Assembly: GCF_963082655.1 (NCBI RefSeq)
Contig: NC_081556.1
Span: 149,174,501-149,238,500 of the forward strand
DNA length: 64,000 nt
DNA from: Stomoxys calcitrans
Lineage: Eukaryota; Arthropoda; Insecta; Diptera; Muscidae
Reading direction: 5' to 3'
Of the stretch, positions 10,905 to 22,100 are shown piece by piece; position 1 is the first letter of the stretch; every line of letters begins with the position of its first letter. Both the position numbers and the translations under genes were made by a program. Under the pieces are notes generated by a model, which worked only from the letters and a program-made list of their open reading frames with translations, made no database searches and was not told the origin of the DNA.

Positions 10905-11795
10905 GTACAATTAAGGTGGCGTCATTAGCACAACAACAAAAACCTACTCCCAACGAAACTACCTTGAGTGGCAACTACCGTAAATTGAAATGTCAAAGTG
11001 GTTTTAGAAATAAACTTTGTTTGTGTGTTTTTATATTTATATTTCCATCCTTATAACACTGTTTTGCTTATGTGTAGAATATCGGATCAAATAAAACATC
11101 CCCTCAAGATTTCAGAAAAAATATACAGCTGTGTTATCAATCCTTTGACATTTAGATTGGGTTGGTATTCTATTCTGCTTACGGAATGGCTGCTGAAATT
11201 TTTAATTGTTTCGCGAGCGAAATTTGACAGCAAACAAATGTTTTTGTTTCCATACTAAAACACGTTTCTTTATCTGCACTTATTGTTTTCTCTATTTTAT
11301 ATATTTTTTCTCAAATATATATCAAATCAATAAAACAAACTTAAATGATGCCGGCAATAGTTTCAAGTGTTGGCACTATAGTAGTTTTTTGCCATTTTCT
11401 TTATTATATACAGAGTATAACTTTTCCGCCGATTTTCAGCCAACGTTTCGCCCACGTTTTTTTATATGGATTTTGACAGCATTCGGCTCGAAAAACTGAA
11501 CAGAATACCAGGATGCACTTATAAAGTGAGGTCATGCGAACAGCTGAGTAAAATTTATGATATCAAAGGATTGATAGCACAGCTGTGACTGTATTCTAAA
11601 ATCTTAAAAATATGTTCTATTTTATCCGATATACCACACATAAGCAACAAAACAGAGTTATAATGATGTAAATACACATTTGAAGAAGATAAGTTGTAAA
11701 ACCAAGTTTATTTCTAAAACCACTTTGACATTTCAATATACGACATTCGCCACTCAAGGTAGTTTCTTTGGGGGAGCTTTTACCGGTTCCTAAAA
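10905..11795. repeat. Fold-back structure: family D arms around a ~350-bp core
   Basis: The left arm (about 10,905-11,160: GAAATGTCAAAGTGGTTTTA, GCTTATGTGTAGAATATCGG, CAGCTGTGTTATCAATCC) is the inverse of the right arm (about 11,560-11,795: GGATTGATAGCACAGCTGTG, CCGATATACCACACATAAGC, TAAAACCACTTTGACATTTC). Between the arms, GGTATTCTATTCTG at 11,165 and CTGAACAGAATACC at 11,497 form another inverted pair, so a second element (E) may lie in the loop. Another copy of the arm sequence is at 2,640-2,870. Three overlapping open frames in the loop (10,998-11,499) show no known domain. The structure ends about 200 bp before the Caf1-105 start codon. Confidence 0.7.
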
Positions 11796-12004
11796 TTATT
11801 CATTATTTACCGTAACGTATAAACGCATGATATTTATTCACTAACTAATTTCTTATGCTTTGCGTACACTAAACGTCAACATTGATGAAGCACTAATTCA
11901 CTTTGGCGCCTTTAATTCCATTTTTCATTAGCATTTTTCAGGTTGTGCAGTAAAGTTAGTTGTTTTGATAAAAGTTTTTGAAAGGTTTTTTTAGTTTTGT
12001 TATA

Positions 12005-14493
12005 ATGAAGTGCAAAATACCTGAAATATCTTGGCATAACCGCGATCCAGTGTTGAGCGTTGATATACAACCGAAAACTTCATCGACAAACATCTATCGT
12101 TTGGCTTCTGGCGGAACGGATGCTCACGTCTTGATATGGTACATGAAATTAACTTCTGGCGAGCATGGAGACATTGAATTGGATTTGGCCGCTGACTTGA
12201 CTAGGCACCAGCGAGCAGTCAATGCTGTTAAATGGTCACCCAACGGAGAACTGTTGGCTTCCGGTGATGACGAAAGTGTTGTTTTCATATGGAAGCAGAA
12301 ATCGGACAATGAACCCATTAATATCTTAGACCCCACTAATGAACAGGACAAAGAAGTGTGGATCACTTTGAAAGTTTTGCGTGGTCACATGGAAGATATT
12401 TACGACTTAAGCTGGTCGCCAAATTCATTGTTTTTAGTTTCTGGATCTGTGGACAACTCTGCCATGGTCTGGGACGTTCAAAAAGGAAAATCATTAGCCA
12501 TTTTGAGTGACCACAAAGGATTCGTTCAAGGTGTTGCGTGGGATCCCAAAAATCAGTACATAGCAACATTAAGTACTGATAGGTAAGTTGTTACTTCATT
12601 GTCAGTGTCCCACTTTATTCTAATTTATTTCTTTCGCCTGTATATAGGTATTTAAGAATATTTGACATACAAACCAAAAAAGTGCTGCACCGCATTAGGA
12701 AAGGAACACTTCCTGTGCCCGAAGATAATGCTTTGCATGGCAAAACTATGCATCTCTTTCATGATGATACATTGCAAACATTTTTCCGCCGTCTAAGCTT
12801 CACTCCTGATGGTAAGCTTTTACTCACACCTGCTGGCGTTACAGACTACGAGGGTTGTACACAACCTTTACATGCAACATATGTGTTTAGTCGTTATGGT
12901 TTCCGCCAACCGGCCATCATTTTGCCTTGCCCTGAACAATATACAGTGGCGGTTCGTTGCTCGCCCATTCTCTATAGTTTGAGACCACATGATCAGGAAA
13001 AAAATCCGCCCGTTGTGCCTTTGCCGTATCGTATGATTTTCGCTGTAGCCACCAAAAGTTGTGTCTACTTCTATGATACACAGCAAAAGCAGCCTTTTGC
13101 ACTCATATCGAATATTCATTATACTCGTTTGACAGATATAACGTGGTCCAATGATGGTCGTATAGTTGTTGTCTCAAGTACTGATGGCTTTTGCTCGCTC
13201 ATCACCTTCGAAGAGGGAGAGTTGGGAGAAGTTTATAAAGACTCTGATGCAGTGCTGGAAGCTGCTTTAGCCCAAGTTATTGCGAAAAATTCCAAGACCA
13301 AAAAATCAAAGGACAACGACAACAGATCAAGGAAACCTTCCATGGATGAGAATAGCCAGTCTAAAGAAGTGGGGACACAAGCTCAAAAGGAAGCATCGCT
13401 GGAAAAAATTGTTGAAAAGGACAATGCGATTGAAGCTTCAACTGGGGTCAATAAAACGGAAGAGACTAGTGAGGCAACCACTAAGGAAAACAATGAAAGT
13501 ACAGAAGTGTCAAATGATACTCCCAAGGCCACTCCTATAGCCATTAAAAGAAAGCCTGTTTTAGAAACCAAGGTAAACAAGGAAAAAGAAATAACCAAAG
13601 CAACACCTATTGCAATCAAACGGAAGCCAGGACCAATTGATAATTCCGACAAGAATACACCAACTCCTATCGCCATTAAACGCAAGCCTGGTCCTGTTGA
13701 AACAAAACCTAGTGAAAATGTCGATGAGAAATCTGATACAACTGAAAATTTAAACACTGAAGAAAATACTCCCCCGAAGGCCACAAAACCTGTTATAATA
13801 CTTGATAAGGAGATATTAGGTACAGACGAAAAATTTGAGTCTCCCGAGAAAAAGTGTCGTCCTGCTACACCCATATCCGTTAGAAGGCATCCGCGCACGC
13901 CCAGCAATACACAACAAACGCCAACACAATCAGCTGCTCAAAGCCCGACAACATTTTCAAAAGTCCTGCATCCCCAGAGCGAACAAACCACACCTTCTTC
14001 TTCTCTACAAAAACCAATAAAAACTCCACAAAGAGAAAAGAAACCCACACCCATAGCTGTTAGAAAAACACCAAGAAGTATTCCTGTGGTCAATACGCCC
14101 ACGCTAGTTGAAGAAGCATTGGATGCTTGGCCTGTAAATAAGGATGCATTAAATACAAGTCCAACGATTGAAACGGACACACTAAATTCTCAGAAGACAG
14201 TGAAAGAAAGCGGTGTAACACCATTACCAAGTGAAGAGACATTCGATCGAACAGAAGACATTTGTTTAGTTTATGAAGAAACTGTGGAAGAGGCACCAGC
14301 ACCACCAGTAATATCAACATCAACAACGTCAATACTTGTCAAGCAAACATCGGTATCCGAAGAGTCTTCCTCAAAAATTGAGAATAAAAGCGACGTTGCA
14401 GCTAATCCTGCAACACCGAGCAATAAAACTCCGCGTCGTGTAGCTTTGAAAACCATATCCACGCCTAAATCTAAAAAGAAGCTATTGGACTAG
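12005..14493 (+). CDS. Caf1-105: Chromatin assembly factor 1, p60-type WD40 subunit (Caf1-105 / CHAF1B)
   Basis: Middle subunit of CAF-1, the nuclear chaperone that deposits H3-H4 on newly replicated DNA. Two exons, 12,005-12,582 and 12,648-14,493, joined in frame across a 65-bp GT-AG intron (...STDR|YLRIFD...), give 807 aa. The start is the ATG opening MKCKIPEISWHN; an in-frame ATG nine codons upstream is not supported by the family N-terminus. WD40 repeats fill residues 1-380 (for example VNAVKWSPNGELLASGDDES and IYDLSWSPNSLFLVSGSVDN). The tail from about 400 is low-complexity and basic/acidic; it contains five copies of a TPIAIKRKP-like motif between residues 485 and 670 and ends near the C-terminus with TPRRVALKTISTP. 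The tail makes it somewhat longer than I recall for the Drosophila protein. Identity is based on the WD40 pattern and family recall. Confidence 0.96.
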
Positions 14494-14649
14494 ATGTAAC
14501 TGTTGAATCGTTATTTGTTAAGAAGTTTTGGATTTGTATTGTCTATTCTCTAAGGTATTCGCGGTTCTCTTTAATACAAATATTCAAATGAAAAACTAAA
14601 AGTTTATTCTTTGGAAGGGGACAATGGTTTGGAGCATACGAAGTTTCCT

Positions 14650-16055
14650 TCAGAGAGAATATTACGACAACATTTTTTATGGAGAGGAAATTCAGACGAA
14701 ATTTTCTGTGGATAACCAATTTAGACAAAGTTTTATATGAATAGCAAATTTCGACAAAATTTCTAAGAAATGACAAATTTTGACGAAATTTTCTATGAAA
14801 TGACAAAATTTTCTACGGATATAAGATTTTGAAGCAATTTTCTATGCATAGCAAATTTTGACGAAATTTTCTATGACAAAAATTTGACATTTGCTTCAAA
14901 TAGCAAATTTCGACGATATTTTCTACGGATAGCAAATTTCGACGAAATTTTCTATAAATAGCAAATTTTGCCGAAATTTTCTAATGATGGCACATTTCGA
15001 CGAAATTTTCTATGGATAGCAAATTTGGACAAAATTTTCCATGGATAGCAAATTTCGAGGGCATTTGCTTGGAATAGCAAATTTCGACAGCATTTTCTAC
15101 GGATAGCAAATTTTCTGTGGGTTGCAAATTTTGACGAAATTTTCTATAAATAGCAAATTTTGACATTTTCTATTGATGACACATTTCGACGAAATTTTCT
15201 ATGGATAGAAAATTTGGACGACGACAAAAATTTTACGAAATTTTCTACGGATAGCAAATTTTGACGAAATTTTCTATGGGTAGCAAATTTCGACGAAATT
15301 GTCTTTAGATGGTAAATTTCGACAAAATTTCTCATGGACGAATTTCGTTGTAATTTAAATTTTTTTGGATAGCAAATTTCGACGAAATTTTCTATAGATG
15401 GCAAATTTCGACGAAATTTTCTTTGAAATTTCAACGAAATTCTACAAAAACAAATTTTTCCGTGGATAGCAAATTCAAACAATATTTTCTATGACAAAAT
15501 CTTCGAATTGCAAATTTCGACGAAATTTTTTATGACAAAAATTTGACGAAATTTTTTGTAACAAAAATTTGACGAAATTTTCTACGCATATCAAATTTTG
15601 AAATTTTCTTTAGATGGCAAATATCGACGAAATTTTTTATGACAGAAATTTGACGAAATTTTCTATAGATGGCAAATTTTCTATGCATAGCAAATTTCGA
15701 CGAAATTTTCTATAACAAAAATTTTACATTTCTTCGAATAGCGAATTTCGACACAATTTTCTACGGATAGCAAATCTAAACGAAATTATCTGTGGAAAGC
15801 AAATTTGCACTAAATTTGTATGGATGAAATTTTCTATGACAAAATTTTTTTCGAATAGCAAATTTCGAGGAAATTTTCGACGAATAGCAAATTTAGACGA
15901 AATTTTCGACGGATAGCAAATTTCGAACAAATTTTCTATAGATAGCACACTTCGACAAAACTTTCCAATGATAGCTAATTTCTACAATATTTCTATAGAT
16001 AGTTTATTTTGAAGTTTGTTTCTAAAGATAGCTAATTTTGAAAAATTTTTCTGTA
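14650..16055. repeat. Diverged ~29-bp tandem repeat array between Caf1-105 and MED23
   Basis: About 1.4 kb of degenerate tandem units. A typical unit starts GACGAAATTTTCTATGGA and closes with GCAAATTTC. Units vary in length and sequence (GGATAG, AGATGG, ACAAAAATT variants), so the array is old or unhomogenised. Each unit contains the inverted pair GAAATTT ... AAATTTC. All open frames here, on the - strand at 14,543-15,948, are translations of the repeat (FRQNLLSIENFVEIC-like) and not genes. The GAAATTTTCTATG core is shared with the satellite in the MED23 intron. Confidence 0.9.
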
Positions 16056-16192
16056 CCCTAATGCAAATTTCTTTGCCTACGACGTAATGTATTTTAAGAA
16101 AACAAATAAAGTTTGTGTTTGTTAATATTTTTGTATAGTATACCATAATTTTTTAGTTTATAAAAAAAGTTTGATAAAAAAATTTCTTTGCA

Positions 16193-19100
16193 TTAATTAT
16201 GACGCATAGGGCCTCCCATATTGGGCGGTTGTGACTGTTGCTGTAGCTGTTGTTGTTGCTGCAAGTGATGCAACTGCTGTTGTTGCAATTGGAATTGCAT
16301 TTGCTGCATCGGTTGATTCATCTGTGTTAGTTGTTGCTGTTGCTGTTGTTGTTGTTGTTGCTGCTGTTGCTGTTGATTTGGCAAATTGGCAAAATTCTGT
16401 TGAATTGGATTATTAGCAAATGCCGTCGATGTAGTGGTTGAGGGCTGAAGAGCTGGATTTAAACTGTTCTCATTAACCTTATCCAAATGTTTATCTTCAA
16501 TATTTAAATGACTTATGAAGCGCAAACGCTTTTGTAAAGTTGGTCTTAAGCGTTTTATTATAGCTTCCGACTCATTCTTAATGATATTGCCCACATGTAT
16601 GTATTTGATGTGGTACAAGAAATCACATATGGGATCCATATACTCTAAGGGTGCTGGACCATGTTGCTTGTCAACTACTTCTAACATTTCGTAAAGCAAT
16701 ATAGCAATACCAGCCACTGCATTCGGTTTCTCTTGCTCAATGCGCTGCAAAAATGGACCAAAGACATGGCAAAGAAATATTAACTGATGTTCGGTGCGGA
16801 CACAAGGCTTCAATTTCTCTTTAATATATCTGGAAAAAAAGGGGGAGGAGAAAAATTTTGTATCAGTGAGTTGTAACGGCTCCGCTGTGCTTTAGCGTCT
16901 GTAGGAATTTCAAAACGTAGGTTGTGGTGTGTTATCGATTTTTTTTTGAGCAAAATAGGTATGTAGTACATCACACTTGTTGCAAACAGATTCATTCATT
17001 ATTTGGATCCCTCAAAGTAACATAACCTCAATATATCTCATTTCAACCTTAACCTGCCATTTATTACTTGTTTTAGGAAAACATACCAACCACCACAAAT
17101 TCGAGACCACACCAAATCTATTGTATGTGACTTGAGACATGCTAAACCTATAACAGACTCCTTTACAGTACGTATTTTACAAACCTTGTCATTGTAGCCA
17201 ATTTAAAGCCACCCATATGATGAAAAACGGAATGTGCCACAGCTAAAACCACTGCATACGTCTTTTCCACCATAGCCTCTCGAACCATTTTGAAATTGAA
17301 CATTTCAAAGGCATTGAAACGATATGACCATCTCAACATTTTGGGAGAATTCAGAACTTCCTGCAATCTATCGTAGATGCCGCTCCAATAGGCTTCAGGC
17401 AACTCGGCCAATACAATACCCACAGCATTCAAATAAGTGTGAATTTCTTTTTGTGGTATTAAAGCATAGCCCTTGACTACAACATCAATGATATTATTGG
17501 CCACTATATGTGGGGCAATGGGCAAACTCAACAGCTCAACACAAGTGACATACATGGCATGGGCGGGAGCATTGGAGAACTCGTTGAAACGCCAGTCGGT
17601 ATTGAAAAATACATTTTTACCACTAATGGCTGAAACAAGACAGATTTTTTAGTAAGAATTTCTGAAAGGAAATGTAAAAAAAAACTTACTTTCAGCTAAA
17701 CGTGTTATTAATTTCATATAATAAGACAACTCTGGATTCCACAAGAGGTCTGGACTTTGCAAATAAAGTTTATATTGTTCGCTTACACACCAGTTGGCAG
17801 GGCGTATATCGCAAAAAGAGCCAGTGACAGCACTTACCTTTACGAAAAGGACAACAAATATGGTGATATAATAGATATTTAAAAAAAAGTAATTAAAAAT
17901 TTTACCAATTTCTTTTTTAAGGAGGGGCGTTCCCTTAAAATACGCTCATAAAAGTGCAATGTATTGTACAGATAGGAGATGGGACGATCTGGGGGTAGCA
18001 CAAAAAAATATCAACAAAGGAAAAGCCAAATTTCATATCCAATATTAAGTTTACCATGGAATTTGTATAATATGCTTAAATGCTCCAAAATCACTTCCAA
18101 TATTTGATGGACATGTTGTATGGGAAGTTCTATAAAACGATGTATAACTACATCCAATACCGGCAGAAAACGCAGACACATATTTGAAAAATACACAGGT
18201 AAAGGGGGATGCGATGCCGATTCGTCTGGAGCAAATTTTTCAGGATATTTTTGATGGAATGACAAATGCTTCTCATGCCTAAAATTAAAAATATCATAGA
18301 GGAAAAAGACAAATCACTACATATTTGTCATAAAACTTGCCAATTATTTTGTTTCCAATGATCCGGATTGTTTTCCTTGCAAAAATCGGTGACCCGATTT
18401 CGCAATTCGGAAGCTTTGAGCAACAATAGTTGAATAATCAGGAAACAAACTTGGGCTTCATTTCCTTCCTGCGTGCGTAGAGCCAAGCACAAAACTACTC
18501 TGTCTATGGTGACCACATTGTATTTCCATATCATATTATTAATGGAATCCACGCATTTGTGAATAAATTCTTTGCCATTGGACGAGACAACTTCACTGAC
18601 CAAATAATCGCAAAGTTTTCGTAGATTCGCTGACAGTGCACGGGCGCTGATGCCTTCTAATATTCTGAGAAAAGTTAAAAAGAACTTTATTTTAATTCTT
18701 AAATTCCAAAAAATTAAATTTTTCAATTTTCTATGAAAATTTTAATTTTCAATTTTCTATGAAAATTTTTATTTTCTATGAAAATATCAATTTTATATAA
18801 AAAATTTAAATTTTCCATGAAAATATCAATTTTATATAAAAAATTTCAATTTTCTATGAAAATTTCAATTTTCTATGAAAATTTCAATTTTCTATGAAAA
18901 TTTCAATTTTATATAAAATATTTCAATTTTCTATGAAAATTTCAATTTTCTATGAAAATTTCAATTTTCTATGAAAATTTCAATTTTCTATGAAAATTTC
19001 AATTTTCTATGAAAATTTCAATTTTCTATGAAAATTTCAATTTTCTATGAAAATTTCAATTTTCTATGAAAATTTCAATTTTCTATGAAAATTTCAATTT

Positions 19101-22100
19101 TCTATGAAAATTTCAATTTTCTATGAAAATTTCAATTTTCTATGAAAATTTCAATTTTCTATGAAAATTTCAATTTTCTATGAAAATTTCAATTTTCTAT
19201 GAAAATTTCAATTTTCTATGAAAATTTCAATTTTCTATGAAAATTTCAATTTTCTATGAAAATTTCAATTTTCTATGAAAATTTCAATTTTCTATGAAAA
19301 TTTCAATTTTCTATGAAAATTTCAATTTTCTATGAAAATTTCAATTTTCTATGAAAATTTCAATTTTCTATGAAAATTTCAATTTTCTATGAAAATTTCA
19401 ATTTTCTATGAAAATTTCAATTTTCTATGAAAATTTCAATTTTCTATGAAAATTTCAATTTTCTATGAAAATTTCAATTTTCTATGAAAATTTCAATTTT
19501 CTATGAAAATTTAAATTTTCTATGAAAATTTCAATTTTCTATGAAAATTTAAATTTTCTATGAAAATTTCAATTTTCTATGAAAATTTCAATTTTCTATG
19601 AAAATTTAAATTTTCTATGAAAATTTAAATTTTCTATGAAAATTTAAATTTTCTATGAAAATTTCAATTTTCTATGAAAATTTCAATTTTCTATGAAAAT
19701 TTCAATTTTCTATGAAAATTTCAAATTTCAAAGTTTTGTTTTTTAATAAATTTCAATTTTCCATGAAAATTTCAATTTCAATTCGTTAAAAATGCTTTTC
19801 TTTGTATGGATTTTTTTTTAATTTTAAAAATATTTTGACAATGCTTATTAACTTACTTGTAAGCCACTGGGCTTATATTTTCCGTCTCCCAAATCATTTT
19901 GTAGAGTAAACACAAGAATAGAGGACTTGTATTGGGTTTTATGAAATGGCTTATAATATCATTTTCATTCGACATTGAGGTCCAAGTTCGATACTCCTCT
20001 TCAACAGATTTTTTGAGTAACTGCTTGTTTTCAACCGGATGATTGTTTTGTGCAAAAAATTCTGCCAATGCTGGCGGGAAGCATGCCAATGAATGCGAAG
20101 CCCAGGAATGTGGAGTGTTTTGCATTATGGTTGAGAGTAGTTCCTTACACCAAGCCTGCATATCATCGCCCGAGGCAGTGATGTGCATCGACCGGGCTAA
20201 AGTTAAGATTAAGACGCGATTAAGTTCTTCACTTTCTGCGGAAGCCACAGATGCGGGTGACTTCTCATTAAAATAACGCGAAAGTTGAGGTTGAAACTCA
20301 ACCGAACCCAAACCATTGATGAGACGTAAAGCAGTCGACTCAAAGCTATAAGAAATATATGTCTTACATTTCATTCACATATAGGACTAGCAGAAAGTTT
20401 CTACATACCACAAATTCAATTGCATTTTATTAGTTTGTGGCATGGGAGCCAAAGAATGTAAATGCGATAACAGCTGAACTCTGTAATGAGTGGGTATGTG
20501 ATGCAGTCTATAGGAAAACATCTCAAGTAATGTGTGCAAGATACCCCAAGCTTGATGTTTAAATACCGATGGCAATAGTTGCGCTAAAAAGAAACAAAAA
20601 CGAGGCCTTGCAGTAACCTAAGATCTTATATTCGTTTAAGAAACTCACTCAAAAATCCCTTTATGCCTAATGATTCGATTTCAGTATATACCAAAAGTCG
20701 TGCATACGTTTCAACTAAAGCAGGTGTGGGCACTGTAGTTTTGCTTTGGGCTTGTTTTATCATCTGCGATACAAATCTAAATGGTTGGTTATTAGTATGA
20801 AGATGTATGAGGTGACTCAATGTACTTACCCATGTATCAAAGACATTTTACTGTGAACCGTTAAACTATCCAGTACCACCATGGAAAATGGCACTGGCTG
20901 TAAAGGTGCTCCCGTGGCCGTTTTTACATTTCCCGTTAAACCTTCTATCAGAATATTCATTGGACGAGTAAAGTACTCTTGATTCGTAGAATAAGCATTG
21001 CATATTAAAACAATACGAAAATCGTTTCCCAAACTCATAGTCATCATAGTGTTAGGCATAACCAAATGTTGAAGGAAACTTTAAGGAAAAATGTTATGAT
21101 AGTGACAATGGTAAACTTCATTATTACTGTTAAAAGGGTTAAGGGTTAATGGAGTTTGAGATAGTAACTTTAGTAACTACCTCGGCACCGCCGTAACCGA
21201 AACAAATGACCCCAGTTTTGAGATAAATTGAGGAATAATACTGGCAAACAGATGCTACTTTGGACTAAGTAATAAGTTTAGAAACATGTCCACCTCTCCA
21301 CACACAAAGATTACACTATACAAGACACTGATACTAGCCGTGTTGTTATATGGTTCTGAAGCATGGGTACTTGTGAAAGCAGATGAGGCAGTGCTTGGAG
21401 TATTTGACAGAACGATTCTTCGTAAAATATATGGACCCGTTTGCGTTAATGGTGAATATAGGCGACGTATGAACCACGAGCTGTATGACGACGATAGCAT
21501 ATTTACACGCATCAAAATACATCTGCTGCGTTGGCTAAGTCATGTTGTCAGAATGGATGAAGAAGCTCCAACAAAGAAGTATTTTGAAGGCAAACACGGT
21601 GGTACAAAACGCAAACCGGGAAGACCAAAAGCCCGATGGAAAGATCAAGTGGTGGGAGACACCTCGACACTTGGTGTCAGAGATTTTGGAATGAGCGCAG
21701 GCTTGTGGAACAAATGTTCTGTCATAGCCAATTAACGTAAGATAAGTACATTTAATAGGTCTAACTGAGCTTTTTATTTAAAAATTCAAGCAAAAGGGCT
21801 CCCGAACAATTAGGCAGAAGAAGGCAAAGGATTTTTGAGAGATAAGCATTGTGTTGTTGTAGCAGTGTATTATACACTGAGGCGGCAGCCCTTGCCGATG
21901 AAGAACTCCATCGGGTCAATCCGGGACGTACAACTGGCAGCCATGGGATTGAGAATAGAATTGTTTTATACGAATACAGAAGTGAAAACCTAATAACTCA
22001 TAATCTCTTAACGCCAAACATACATCAAATAGACAATCAGACACATACACATCATTCCTAGCCCAATTCCGAGTGGGCTAAGATTGATGGCAAAGAAACA

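Noticed and set aside
14543..15948. Several minus-strand open frames with FVEICY / ENFVEI-like repeats
   Set aside because: They are translations of the degenerate 29-bp DNA repeat; frames drift with unit length and no domain or splice structure is seen.
18720..19770. CRISPR-like array
   Set aside because: Units are contiguous 19-bp satellite repeats without unique spacers, in a eukaryotic intron.
21849..22061. 70-codon frame over the ~100-bp dispersed module
   Set aside because: The same module occurs elsewhere in both orientations with disrupted frames; it is a repeat.
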